Assembly (NCBI GenBank): GCA_037013495.1
Contig: CM072809.1
Span: forward strand, 2,790,001 to 2,854,000
Length of the DNA stretch: 64,000 nt
From: Hippophae tibetana
Lineage: Eukaryota; Streptophyta; Magnoliopsida; Rosales; Elaeagnaceae
Direction: 5' to 3'
Below, piece by piece: positions 1 through 13,006 of the stretch. Made by a program: the position numbers and the translations under genes. How positions within the stretch are numbered: the first letter of the stretch is position 1; the number at the start of each line of letters is the position of its first letter. The notes below the pieces were generated by a model. It made no database searches and had not been told where the DNA came from. It saw only the letters and a list, made by a program, of their open reading frames with translations.

Positions 1-664
1 GTAGGTGGGCACAAAAATCATTGAATAAATGTTAATACACAAAATATTTGAACCCCTCAAAAAGTTTATTAAGGTAGTACATATATATGCATGCAATCAA
101 TTCCCATACTAGACAAACATCCACAAACCATAAATGTTTGTGTTATACTATATATCATCAATTTATTAGAATCTAAATTTATTTGTTAATTTTTTATTGA
201 TTATATTATCATAATACTTATTAATAATATTATATATTTTTTATAATATATCTCAAACTTAAAATAAATAAATAAATTATAAATATATATAAATATTACT
301 GATAATTTTTTTAGTAACTTAGAAATTTTTACCAACATAATGAAAGATAAAATGCTCGAACCATATAATTCAAATATTAAATTTTAAGTGTTGGAAGTAT
401 ATAATACATAAACTAGTGTAGCATAATCTCTAAATTTTGGATTTGGGTTGAAATTTGTTCAATCATATATATTTTTTCAATTAAATGTAAATTTAAAGTA
501 TGATTTTAAAACAATTGAGCATGATTTTTTTTTTAACTTTGAATTTACCTAAATCAATATTTGATTTTAAATGGTCCAAAAAATTATGAAATAACCTAAT
601 AAAATATTCAAATATATATATATATATATATATTATAAATTTTGAATTTAATTCTATTTGAAAT

Positions 665-993
665 TGTTAAGTCTCACATTAACTAAGAGTAAGTCAACAG
701 TGTTACTTATAAGTCTGGGTAACCTTCTAATTCTAAAACTAGTTTTTGTGTTCAGAGTTAAACCTAAGTTTCTAAGTTTGTATCAGAGCTAAGTTATTGG
801 TTTCTTCGTACTCACATCAACACTCGTGTCGTAAATCCAGATTGTACTGTAAATCTGGATTCTAACTGATGTGTAGTGGAATGTTAAGTCTTATATTGAC
901 TAAGAATAAACCAACAATGTTATTTATAAGTATGAATAATTCTCTAACTTAAAACTAGTTTTTCAATTTAGAGATAAACTTGAATTTTTAAGT
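665..993 (+). mobile_element. TRIM-type miniature LTR retrotransposon
   Basis: Two direct repeats of about 113 bases (665-777 and 882-993) both begin TGTTAAGTC and share the core AAAACTAGTTTTT. Right after the first repeat lies TGTATCAGAGCT (779-790), matching the usual plant initiator-Met tRNA primer-binding site (TGGTATCAGAGC). Just before the second repeat is a purine-rich GTGTAGTGGAA (about 871-881). The 5 bases on either side, GAAAT and AAAAT, look like a decayed target duplication. The roughly 100-base interior has no coding capacity but contains a small hairpin (AATCCAGATT/AAATCTGGATT, about 834-861). Short LTRs, primer site, polypurine tract and no ORF together define a TRIM. The LTR ends do not finish in the canonical CA, so the exact borders are uncertain. 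Confidence 0.7.
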
Positions 994-2280
994 AAAATTA
1001 TTTAATAAATATTTGTACTCAAGCTAACCGTGTCTTAAAATTATATGGTATAACCAAATAAGATTAAAGCTTTGAATTTGACCAAATCGAGTCAGATCAT
1101 TTATACTTTTATTCGATTGGATTAAATTTACATGCACACACAAAGTGATACTTATAAGGAAGCACGGTAGATTTATAAAAAATAAAGTCGTAATTTCAGT
1201 TCTTTAGAGGGTATCGTGCAATTAAAGAAAGAAAAAGTTTATTTATAGAATAAAAAAATTAATCATCCAACAAAGTGCAATGAAAGTTGGGGGCATTGAT
1301 TGTACTTTCACTTTGTACTGAAAAGTCTGATAATGTACCAACAAAAAGAGTAACGATTGTACTGTGATTTCTTGAGCAGCAGTTAAGCCGTTGAGGTGAA
1401 ACTTCCAAATCAAACCCGGAAAAGGAAAAGGAAAAGGTGAAACGATGCTCAATTAGACCCTTGGATGTTTGATATACCTTCTAGTTCATAGTGTAAAGAT
1501 AAATACAATACTCAAGCATGCTAACATAATTCACAATTAACGATAAAAAGTACGTATTAAAAAATGTGATATATTTTGATACAGTTGTAATTATATAATA
1601 TTATTTTAATCAGATTATTTAAATATTATCGATTATTGTAAATATACCTTCTTAACGAAAAGTATAAATATTTCAATTTTTCAGTATAATTGTTACAAAA
1701 AAAAATTGTATAATATGAATGATATTATCTAAGTTTTTTTTTTTTGAAATTTATGCAATATTTGAAGTTTTTTCTTACTTTTTAATGAAATATTATAGGT
1801 GAATAAAATTATTTTAAATATTTTTTAATTTAAAGAATATTTTGATATGATTATTGATTTAACATAAATAGAGATGGATTCTATTGTTATAACATTAGGT
1901 GAACTAAATACACGTTATACAATTTTTCTCCTTTCCATTAGGTCAGTAGGTTACAAAGTACAAGAAAAATATAATGATGAGTATAATATTATAAGAAGTG
2001 GTGATAATAATGATAAAGACGAAGAAAACAAAACATTTAGTTATAGGTATAAACAACATGTAAGTCAATTCAAGTTAGAAATTAATATAAGTGTAGAGCT
2101 CTCATTTTAGAAATATGAGCTATTGAAAATGAATACCTAATGATATATTATGGAAATAGATGTTATATATCACACACAAATAAATTATGATTGTAAATAT
2201 ACATAATATTTATAAAATCATTTAAAAGCTTCCGTAACAATTTACAAATTATTAAGTTAACCCACAATTTTCTATTCTTA

Positions 2281-2304
2281 CCCCCCCCCCCCCCCCCCCC
2301 CCCC
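2281..2304. repeat. Homopolymer C24 tract (G24 on minus strand)
   Basis: Twenty-four consecutive C bases stand in a strongly AT-rich spacer, followed by GGACAA. Homopolymer G/C runs of this length are rare in plant DNA. It could form an i-motif or G-quadruplex, or its length could be a sequencing or assembly artefact. Confidence 0.9.
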
Positions 2305-4453
2305 GGACAACTAATTTCTGGTATTATCCATTTCATTTCCATATTGCCACTTGCCACGAGCTGAAGCAACAAGTTGTGATACACATGAATTCACAATTAG
2401 ATGACCGATTTGGTAGATTATAAAAAAAAAATGATTTGATATCCAATGTCAGATATGATATGACACCCAATACTTAATTATACATACATAAAACTAAAAG
2501 TTACATGATCCTGTAATTAGTTGTACCAAAATATACCCAACCTTAGGTACCATATCATTTGTAGTCTCTAAATTGTACAAAAATAGCCATGAAAAACAAA
2601 GGATGATTTTGTCAACAATTGCTTTAAATTAATATTTTTTTCATTTTTGGTAAGAAACTAGTTAATATGATTAACGTTCTATGACTCTTTAATAGATATA
2701 ATTTTATTTTTAACATCATTTCAATTGCTAAACATGTACCTTTTTTTTTAGTGTGATAAACATATACTTAACAAATTTTTAAACATATATTTTTTATAAG
2801 GTGATAGATATGTATGTTTTAGGACTTTAAAAGTAAAATCAGTAATATAAAAATCCAATGTATGTTTGACTAATAAATAAATTTAAAGCAATAGTTTTTT
2901 ATATATATAAAGAAATTACTAATATAAGGACTTTACATAAGCCCATACCTTCTAGGCCGTATTAAAGCAAAGGCCCACATGTTTTTTAGTCAACAGCCCA
3001 CTCATTATTTGAAAAGATCCACGGACGCTAAACTATCTTACTCACCACCTGCTATCTTATCCACTCTATTTTCAAAGTTTCGCTCGAGAAGGCCGAGGAG
3101 TTTGGGTTTGATAATGGTGGTGGGCTTACTATTCCAAGTGATTGAGACCTTTAAGTACTTGATAATGGTGGTGGGCTTACATTATTTAATCAATTACATC
3201 TTTTTTACTAACTTTTTAGAGAATTATAAGTAATACAGGAATTTTGGAGAGAGTCAGAGATAAAAATACATTATTTTAATGAGTTATATAGAGTTCATAT
3301 GTATTGATTCTTCAATCTTCATATATCAATTTCTCATTAGAACGATTACCTTTTACTTAAGTTGACACAATGACATGTTTGTTGTTCCATAATAAGGTCA
3401 TGGATGTATATCTTTAAAATACCAAGATCATTATATCCCTTCACGAGGTCACATCCAATCAAATCATCACTTTTTTTTCAACCAGTAACACTCCTAGATG
3501 AGGTTATCTCATGAAGGGATGTACCTCGCATTACTAGTACCTCATTGAAATGAGGTAACATGTTAGCAGAATATATCCGAGGTACCTATAGTCCAATACC
3601 GTTTTCAAGGATGTAACTCAGGGTTATGGCTACCTTAGTCCATAATATCCAAATACTAACCATTGCTTTTCATGTGTATATGCAGCTGAAACTGAAAGTT
3701 CAATTTGTGAAGAGTAAATAATGTACGCTGAACTTATAGTAGGGGTATAGATCTAGTATTGAGGATCTACTTCTTTATGCATAGGTACTTTATTTTATTT
3801 TATTTTCCAAATTTACATATTGTTTCTACGAGACAGGAAAGAGGAAACTAAATTTAGTCTTTAGTTATCTGTGTTGTTCATAATTTGGTGTGAGATTGGT
3901 GTTTTAGCAAAAAAGTCCTCATTCTCTCAAATGGGATATGACATACATACGACATGTTTTGATGGAATATGAAACTCATGATCTCCTGTAATAGAAAATT
4001 GTAAAATCATTTGTTTCATAATCAAAAAAGGAACATGGCTCGGAATGTCATCTCTCTATTATCTCCTTGCACATGATTGGAAGATTAAAGTTAAGATTCT
4101 TTGATAGTCTCCTTATTTAGTATTACTTTTCTCATGCGGAATTAACTGCAGAGTGATAAGTTTTATCCACAGACTATTAGTAGAACCACTAATAACTAAT
4201 TATTAATTAAGAATCTAATCATCATTTATTTTTTATTTTTTTAGAATTAAGAAAGGACAAGGGGGTAGTACACTGCAGTATACTAGTAAACAACAAATTA
4301 ACCGACGTTAATTGGATCATATCAGAAAGCAGTTAATTTGGTTCCTAGAACAATCAGCTAAATAATGTAGTAATACAAAATGATAAAAAATCAAAATCAA
4401 TGGAGAAGGACTCATTAATTTTCTTATAGATGTGCAGAGAAAGAAGAAGTACG

Positions 4454-7002
4454 TCAAAGCAAAGGAGGCCGTAGAAGCCACTTGTTGCCATTGATATAAT
4501 TCATGGTCATGAATGGTTTCACTTGTTCATCTGTGAGTATCTTTGCATACTTTACCCTCCCAGATGTGCTTGCTCCTGGTCCTTTACACTTGTACTCCCC
4601 ATAATACACACTCCTGTAAATATATACAAAAATCATTATCCAATTTTAAAATGAATGAAATAGGTAATTAAGCATATATACATATATAATACGTACGTGT
4701 CGTGTTGTAAGCGCATGGCATTAGACCAGCCAAGAGTATTAATAAGGGTGCCCATGTAAGTGTAAGCAAATACAACTCTAGGACTCCCCTTCCAAGCTCG
4801 ACCCAAATATGTATTGGCATTGCCTGTCCCTGTTACGTTACAATGTATAAATGCAAATCCACTATCATCGCTCACATTTTCCCTTGCTTGTGCTGTTATT
4901 ACTCCTACTCCCTTTGCTACTGTGTGTATTTTCGTGTTCTGCGCATCCACAGCATTTATTAATTAATTAATTATTTTAATAATTAGAAATTAATTAATTA
5001 ATTAATTATAAAATAATATACCAAGTAGAGAGATTTTCCGTTTCCAAAGATGAAATCAACAGTGCCTTGAATGTAACAATTGTTGAAGAAATGTCTACCC
5101 TTGTCATCACATAAAGTGTCTTGAAATCCTATGAACTTGCATTTATGAAAGGCTGCTTTGTCTCCTGATATCCTCATTGCTACTGCTTGTGCCCCTTCCC
5201 TTTTCCCATCAGGCATCGGTGACGAATTCTACTTATTTTTTTTATCAAAAATTATTAGAAAAAAAAATAAAATAAAGAACATCAAATTAATTTTACATGT
5301 TGAGTGTATTTTAATTTACTATTAGCTACATTTTTCCAATTTATTATTTCTATAGATTCACTTACGTGTAACAGCTCGATCTTGACATCAATTTAGGATT
5401 TTCCAAATTACGAATTTTATTATATTTTTTGGTTTCATAATCCACTTTTTTTATTAAATAATTACACTACTTATATTTTAAATCTTTTAGGCAATGAGTA
5501 ATTTACATTTTCGTGATTCCTTATTGTTTACCCCATATCACCATTTTTCATTCTATCTTCATGTTGCATTTTTTAACTCTACAACTTAATTTCGGGATTA
5601 TGATCCAAATAGTCCCATAATTCTTTAAGAATGACATTTTGGTCCTCTAGTCATTTAATTTTTAAATAAAATCAATCTTATTCAAATTTTTAATAAATAT
5701 AATTTTTCAAAGATAAAATTGGATTTCATTTAAAAAATAAATCTATATCTTTTTAAAAAAAAATTATTTTCTCTCTCATCTTAATTTATTTTATTTTCTC
5801 TCCTCTTAATCTGTATATATTCTTATTATCTTTGTAATCACTTTTTCATATATCTTATTTTATTTGTGTATTTCTAATTCATTTATATTAACATTATAAA
5901 TTTTATTTTTATTTTTAAAATTATTTGAATTTATAAATTATAAGAGAGACAAAATAATATTTTTAAGGAAGAAAACTAATTGAGAGATATTCAATAAATT
6001 ATTTATATTTGAAAACAAATGAAAAAAAAAGAATCTTTTTTTTGTTTTTAATGTTATTTTTAAGAGTATTATAAATTAAATGTCATTTTTAAAAAACCCA
6101 AATTTATCCTTAAAAATACATTTTTTACAAAATTTGAACTAAATTGACTCTATTTAAAAACTAAAAGACTAAAAATATATACTTTAAAAAAATATCTAAA
6201 ATATCCTTATCAAATAATTACATGAATATATGATCCCTAATCTCCTTAATTTCTACATATTTAGAATTAAAACTGACTTAAACAAGATAGTCCCATCATT
6301 ATGTTAATGTTAAAAGTAATATAATTATTTAAAAATATATATACTTATTTGTCAACTATTCTCCTCTTAATTCTTACGTTCTTTATTTTATTTTCCCGAC
6401 TTATTTATGAGCTTCCAAAAATAATACACAAAAGTAACGCATCTTAGATATATAGTGAATAACGTACGTACCACGAATGCAATATTCACGGCCACAAAAT
6501 AATCCGACTCCACGGCCACCGTGGCACTATTCACCGTTCCATACTCCGATGCCGTTCCGTTAAACGTTATAGACGGCATGTCGTCTTTATCTCCATAAAA
6601 TGTCAAGAATGGCTTTGACTTATCAACGGTAATCTTTTCACGGTACTCACCTCCACCAATCCAAACAATGAACCGCCTTTTGTTACCTGATGGAATGCTG
6701 TTAACGGCGTCAGTTACTGTCTTGAAATCTCCTGTGCCGTCCTTCCTCACTTTAATGATCTTAAAGGCGTGTTCGACCGCTACAAGTTGACGATCAGAAT
6801 CAAACTTGAGATGGGTGATATTTTCCTTGGTTTTTGAGTAGTTGTGATAGAGATGGGGTTTAATGTAATTGTGTGAGACCCAAGTCTCAAGTTGAGACTT
6901 GTCCGGTGGGATCAAATTTGGCTGGTGACTACTTGAAACAACCATAACTGCAAGAACTTGAACAACTGTTGCAAGAAGCATCAGTTTTTGCAAATGTGAC
7001 AT
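4454..7002 (-). CDS. Pectinesterase (pectin methylesterase), PPME1-like, no PRO domain
   Basis: Cell-wall enzyme that removes methyl esters from pectin homogalacturonan. Four exons on the minus strand: 7002-6472, 5228-5022, 4938-4697 and 4613-4454, all with GT-AG introns. They close in frame to 379 residues, typical for pectinesterases with a signal peptide but no N-terminal inhibitor (PRO) region. Residues 1-25 form a hydrophobic signal peptide. Family motifs are intact: GTASEYGT (149-156), QAVAMR with Gln191, GFQDTL with Asp214, DFIFG with Asp235, and LGRAW with Arg293 and Trp295, so all catalytic residues are present. The C-terminal YYGEYKC and KWLLRPP blocks also match the family. Overall pattern resembles the pollen-type PPME1 clade, but expression cannot be read from the sequence. 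Intron 1 (6471-5229) is long and carries a foldback repeat. The gene looks functional. Confidence 0.93.
5603..6232. repeat. Foldback (inverted-repeat) element in pectinesterase intron 1
   Basis: Imperfect inverted repeat with arms at about 5603-5735 and 6080-6232. For example TTTTTAAATAAAATCAATC on the left pairs with the reverse complement of GACTCTATTTAAAAA on the right. The unpaired centre is AT-rich with no ORF. It resembles a MITE or other non-autonomous DNA transposon. Borders are approximate and no target duplication was identified. Confidence 0.5.
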
Positions 7003-8430
7003 TTTTTTTTTCTTATTTATTGTTTTATTTCTCGGGTTCCTTTTTTTGAGTTCTTGGAGGGAGAGAGAATTTAGGAATATAGATATTGGATTTTAGAGAG
7101 GAAGAAGGATAAATAATTTTTATGATAGTGGGTACGTGCAGTTCTACGTGAATGTGATTATTGTTATTATTATTTGACGGTAGTTTTTTGGTGTGAAATT
7201 CACCTTCATGAGGTGGTAAATTTCAATAATGTCGCAGAGGCGGTTGATCTAGTCAAGAAAGAAATTTTGGTGGAAATTTAGGGGCACTTTTGAGAATATA
7301 AAAATGCATGCTAATAAAACAATAGATTTTAGACTCTTGGTGATTCAATCAAACTTAGTAAATATTAAATAGGCCTTTTAAAAGTGTATAGGCCCGTTTT
7401 GGACCTTTGGGCTTTGGTTGTGGTTAGTTATATTTAGGGAGAATTTCTATTAATTTCATCTCTCTCGATCTAGTAAGTTAAAAACATTTGGGAAAAAAAA
7501 TGATAAGCACAAAATGTTCTATAATTATTCAATTTAAATCATTTATTCTTATAATTATTTTATTAGGCATTAAAGGTCTCAGAAGTTTTTAAAAAATACC
7601 ACAAAGTTATAAGTAATCTTTGAATTGAAACCTATAATCTTATTATTTATAAAAGTTAAATGTTATAAATACTTACTTTTAATAATTTTGAAAGATTAAA
7701 AATACTCATTTTAAAAATTATGAGACTAATGTACTTATTTGATAAAAATTATGGTATCTTCGAGATATTTTGTCCTTTGAAAAGCCATTAACATTTTGAG
7801 GTATAATTCAATTAGGCTTTTTTTGTTTTTATTAGGTAATTTAATAAAAAATTATGAATTTTTGAATAAATTATTACTACGAGAATTTTATAAATAATTT
7901 TACCATCAATTATTATATGATAATTCACAATAAAATAATTAAATTAGATGAATCTTTTAATTTTTCTTACAATATTTATTTTGATTCAAATTCAAAATTA
8001 CGTGTAATTTAATCTGACAGTTACTATCTTTTCGTATTCTTTTACTGTTCGGTTTTTATTTGATACATAATACATATTTGCTTCCCAAATTCAGACAAGC
8101 ATGAATATATTCATCAAACAAATGTGTGGGTTTATAATTCATAATTATTCTTTTAAAAAAATATTATGTGTTCATTAAAAATAATATTTGATGTATTATA
8201 TAGATTTATCTGAAATAATCTACATATACAATAACTGTGCAAATTTATTATAGATTATAAAATTCATAAATCATATGAATCAAATCAAATTATATATTTA
8301 TTGTACGGTATATACCCATAATTCCTTCTTTATTTGTGTTGGAACAAAAAATTCATTACTTCTAAATATCTACTCTTCCTACGTTAAAGTGAGCATAATA
8401 TAGTGTATTAGGTTTGTACCTATTAAATAA

Positions 8431-8545
8431 GTGATGAATTAGTTAAAGTCTAACCCGTAAGCTAATTTTAGTGTTTTTTTTAATGGTGTGATGAATTAGT
8501 TAAATTATAACCCGTTAGTTCATTTTAATTGTTTTTTAAATGATA
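8431..8545. repeat. Two-copy tandem repeat, 57-base unit
   Basis: Copies begin GTGATGAATTAGTTAAA at 8431 and GTGATGAATTAGTTAAA at 8488. Both continue with a CTAACCCGTAAGC / ATAACCCGTTAGT block and a T-run. No function suggested. Confidence 0.7.
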
Positions 8546-8870
8546 TGATATAACTTTTTTTATATATATAGTTTTATATTGTTTTTTTAACAACGTCAAA
8601 GAATAGATGCATTTTACAAAGAAAAAAAAAATATGATTTTTTTTTATGTAAACTTAAAAGACCATTAATATCATGATATGTTACTCTGGGTACTCTTCCA
8701 AGTGTTTGGTATCAGCTAAATTCCCTAAGCAAATCATAATCAAATACTTAGTACCCCAGTGAGAGTATCATGCCAATTAAGCTAACCCCACAAAAAATGA
8801 GGCAGTAGTTCACAAAAGACTGAATAGGCCTCCAATTTGATTTGAAAAGATCCAATTTTCAGAAGTAAAC

Positions 8871-9140
8871 GTGTTTCATTCCACCTCATTGTGGATTTTC
8901 ATGTTTCCTTCTGTTGGAGGAGTTAAGTCACTGTTGCTACTTGCTTTACCCAAGATTAGTCCAAATATGGGACATACTGACAACTCTGACAAAATAAAAT
9001 CAAATCCAACACCTGATTGTAATTTGTCAGACTGGATATCAGCTTTGTTACGGAGGTTTCAGATCAGCTTTATGGGTTGGCAAATACAGTTGTCATCTTA
9101 TTGTAAACGCGTTAAATGTTGTACTAAATGCTTGTATTGA
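8871..9140 (+). other. Unrecognised 89-codon ORF, possible gene fragment
   Basis: The surrounding DNA (about 8690-9260) is less AT-rich than its neighbours, which is why it is listed. The predicted product has a hydrophobic start (WIFMFPSVGG ... LLLLALP) and Cys/Lys-rich end (KRVKCCTKC). I recognise no domain, no homologue and no splice partner. It may be a relic exon, a non-coding transcript or chance. Confidence 0.15.
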
Positions 9141-10351
9141 ACCTTATCATTTTCTACAGATATGTGATAAAGCATGACCCTTTTGGCTAGACAAATCCAC
9201 AAAGCTTTAAAAATACAAAACACAGTCTGTGTGACTAAGTATATTTTGCAAAAGCATCTCTAACAACCTAATCATTACGTATTATATGATTTCTGACTTT
9301 ATGTTATTAGTATTAATTACTTCTTTAAATCCAATCTACTAACTAATTCATTGTTTTATAATTTTTTTTTTCCTTCGTTGGCTTTCCTGCTGTCTATTGT
9401 ATCGTAAGATATATTAATTTGTGTATACTTTTGGAAAATAAAGTGATTAACGAGCTTGTGAGTTAATATTGTTATTTTATATTAAAAAAGTAATATTCAA
9501 TGAGATACTTTAGTATTTGTTTTGTATATATTAAAGCCATTGGTTTGTTAACACCTGTGTCATTCCAGCCGAAATCAAATTTAAGAAGAGTTAATACCTT
9601 CAAATGGTTAATTAAAAGTTTGTATTGATCGATAACCACACAGACTTTTAAATTCAAATAAAAACAAAATTAAGTGTAACAAACATTTTATTATTATTAT
9701 TAGCATAACAAACATTATTCTAAATCCAAATTTGCAAATATACCAATCACCGATTGTATGTAAACGTTTTTATTTTAAGTTGATTTCAATGCATCTGAAG
9801 TTGGTACATGCCTAACAACTTTATTAAAAAATAAAAACATTTTTCTATCAAAAGAAAAAGAATAACTTCGTTAGTCCTCATATGACTTAATTAATTAACA
9901 CATTTTGGCTTTTACTTGTTCTATGTTCCCCGACTTCCGTTTACTATATTATTGTTGTATTATTGGAAAAGAAAATTTGAAATCAAACTACCCTTTTGTT
10001 TTTTTTTGTTTTTTTCTCTTTTTTCCTTTTTCTTTTAAGGAAGAACCGCTGGACTAGTTCATTTTTTTAGGTTGTTAGATTCATTTAGTATCCTCATTTA
10101 CAAAATAAACTTTTAGTTTTTTTTTATTTGTATAAAAGGATCATAGTAAGATAATTTGATTTTATGAAATAATATTTTACTATATAGAATACACCAAAAA
10201 AATATTTTAAGAAAATATTTGTCATTTAAAGAAATTTCCTTTTTTTTTATCTCTAATCATTTTCTTGTTATTCCCTCTAATCTTGGTTCTAGCTAATTCC
10301 ATTATACTTTGTCAATTTTTTTTCTTTAATGGTCTCTCTCTACTAAATAGT

Positions 10352-10569
10352 AAATTAATGAAGAGATCTTAATTAGTTTTATTATTTAATTACATAGACT
10401 TAATAGGAACATTTTGAACAAAATATTATAAAATTATTACTTCAAAAATAATTACAAAATTAATGAATAGATCTTAATTAGTTTTATTATTTAATTACAT
10501 TCAATATTAGACTTAATAGGAACATTTTGAACAAAATATTATAAAATTATTGCTTCGAAAATAATTACA
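10352..10569. repeat. Recent two-copy tandem duplication, ~105-113 bases
   Basis: Copy 1 (10352-10456) and copy 2 (10457-10569) are nearly identical, sharing blocks such as ACTTAATAGGAACATTTTGA. Copy 2 has an extra 8 bases (TCAATATT) and a few substitutions. High identity suggests a recent slippage or repair duplication. Confidence 0.85.
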
Positions 10570-11532
10570 AAATAATTAGCATAGCTAAAATTTAAGATCA
10601 ATAACATCATAATTATATTTGAGCCATAAATTTCATTTAGAGACATGATAAATTATAATACTAGTGACTAAATTTTCTTGAAAAATAAATAAATTTTCAT
10701 TCCCAAATATATTAAGCAACATATCATATCATTATTGATTAAAGTATAAATTTATGTTACCTTAATATTTCTCTACAAATGAAATAATTAGTGATATAAT
10801 AATGAAATTATCTATATTGATCTTCATAAATAAATTTTTTTATAAATTGAACATATGTAATGAGTTAATGATGAGTTTTTAATTTTAAATTTTCAATTGT
10901 GAATTTAATGAGATACAAAAATGTGAGATAATTTAAATAAATGTTTCTTATTGACTATTGTAATTTTTTTTACTCTTAACTAATACCATATTTTTATTAT
11001 GTGATATATTTTTTATAATTTTAATAATAAAATATTCATAAAAAAATCTAATTGTTATTCAATTACTCTATTTTCCTAAATAAATGCACTTTTTGTAAAT
11101 AAAGATACAAAACACAAATAATCTAAACAAAATCACTTGCTCAAATTTTTTTCCTTTTTTAAATAATATGATTACAATTATTTTTTAATATTATATTTAA
11201 TAATTTAATAATTAATGATATTTAAGTATTTTTTAAATTGATTAATAATTAATATGATTTAAAATTATAACTTAAAATAAAAATATATAATTCTTATAAA
11301 CAAAATTTAGTGTTATTATGGTTAATCAATGACAACTTTAATTAACAGGCAATCAAGTTAAATTAGCCGGCCACTAATACTCTTTTCGAGATAAATATCC
11401 AAATCTTTCTCCCTAATTTAAAGAAAATATATTTATTATATTAAATAAAGTACATTGATTAATTTATATCTCAATTGTGGATCAGGGATATGTTATTTTA
11501 ACTCTTTGTGTATTTAGTGCTTAATGATTCAT

Positions 11533-11875
11533 ATATTTTTATTAATCTCAATTTTACATACACGCGTAGTGCATAGATATCAGTACTTATTTAAGTAACA
11601 ATACTAAGCATTAATCTTATTTTAAAAAATTGTTTTGTAACGGCCACCCGCTCAGGTGTTGGTAACTTGAGGTATTCATATTTTTATTTTGATAATATTA
11701 ATTTTAATAATAATTATTTATATATTTTAATTAATCGCAATTTTAATTAAAATGATAATATATAAATATCAGTACTTATTGAAGTAAGAATACTAAGAAT
11801 TAATCTTATTTTTAAAAAAATAATTTTGTAATACTCAGGGTTGATAACTTTGAGGTATCTATACTCTTGTTTTTA
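11533..11875. repeat. Diverged two-copy repeat, ~188-base spacing
   Basis: Two direct copies starting near 11533 and 11721 share ATATCAGTACTTATT, AATACTAAG, ATTAATCTTATTTT and a GGT(T)G.TAACTT.GAGGTAT block. Divergence is visible, so this is older than the 10352 duplication. Confidence 0.65.
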
Positions 11876-13006
11876 TATTTTTTATATTTATTTTTAATTA
11901 GTATCTATGAAATATCTTATTTAAATTAATGATATTTATTTTAATCAATTTTAATAGTAATGATATTTTTAAAAAATCTTAAGTTATTAAGATTATTATT
12001 AAAATTAATAAAAATAGACATCAATATTTAAATAGGATATTTCAAAGGAATCAATTGAAAATAAAAGTAAAAAAAATACTAAAATAAGAATATAAAAAAT
12101 TAACATATACTAATTTTAAACATTTATTATAATTAATCTAATGTTATTTAAATTACTCTTTTAACTTTATAACTTGAATCTTATCCCTTGCGATGAACAT
12201 AAACCCCTTCACAAAGGGTTTGACACAAAATAAAATAACAATTTCAAATCATAAAATAATCTTAGTAATTGTTACATCTAAAAGCTAAAAGTTATTTTTG
12301 ACTCTTTAATTAATTAGATATTTTTTCTTCAAAATAACATAGTATAGATGTAACCACTCATTTTACATTTACATTTATAACGAAGGAGTCTCACTCACTA
12401 TAATAAGTTCCTTTTTATGCCAAAAAGAACTTTTACCATTCTATTTAGACTCCATAGAAGCAATAAAAAAAAATCAAGGGCTCAGTCTAACAAGTCTTCA
12501 TAATTTTTCATCAATAAAAGTATTTGTATTTAGTCCTTAGGCCAACTGTAAGAAATAAAAAATATATATTTATAAATATGTAATAAATATACACTAAGAA
12601 TATTAGACACTTTTATCATGAATATATAAATGAAATAGAAAATCAGTTACCATTGTACGAACAAAAAGAAGAATGAATACATTCATTCACCCTCGAATTC
12701 CCCACCCGGGCAATTAGCCAATTAAGATAGATTAGCCTAGATGGTAAATGGGGTTAATCGATCTTCACCGTAAGTTTCGCTTAAATAATGCTCTTCATAA
12801 AAAAAAAAATTCAAGATCAGAAAGTCTCTCTCTCTCTCCCCCACAATTTGATCTCAGACATTTTAATCCTATAAAATTAACTCTGCCAACCATTATTCAA
12901 AGCTTCATAAGTGTGGGTGATTCTCGATCTGATGAGAAAAGTGTACTCCAGATAACTACCCTTCTTGTATTTATTCCAATGATTATTATATCACTACAAT
13001 TTGATG

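Larger units (their letters stand above)
1..4453. other. AT-rich intergenic spacer, no gene recognised
   Basis: No convincing coding sequence is seen. Open frames here are short and have no family motifs. The span holds a TRIM-like element (665-993), an AT microsatellite (about 611-634), a C24 run (2281-2304), a 19-base direct repeat (ATAATGGTGGTGGGCTTAC near 3112 and 3163), and a slightly GC-richer stretch at about 2950-3700 with an imperfect inverted motif (TCCCTTCACGAGG near 3437 against CTCATGAAGGGA near 3508) that could be an old transposon fragment. Confidence 0.6.
7003..13006. other. AT-rich intergenic spacer with local duplications
   Basis: About 6 kb without a recognised gene. It contains tandem duplications at 8431-8545, 10352-10569 and 11533-11875. 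At about 8690-9260 there is a GC-richer stretch with an 89-codon plus-strand ORF (8871-9140) that matches no family I know; it may be a gene fragment or a non-coding transcript. The last 400 bases lie downstream of the SAUR stop and may include its 3' UTR. Confidence 0.55.

Noticed and set aside
779-790. Primer-site match at 779 as part of a large LTR retrotransposon
   Set aside because: The repeats on both sides are only about 113 bases and no gag-pol remnant lies nearby, so a TRIM fits better.
2979-3233. 84-codon ORF at 2979-3233
   Set aside because: It includes the duplicated GATAATGGTGGTGGG block and has no recognisable domain.
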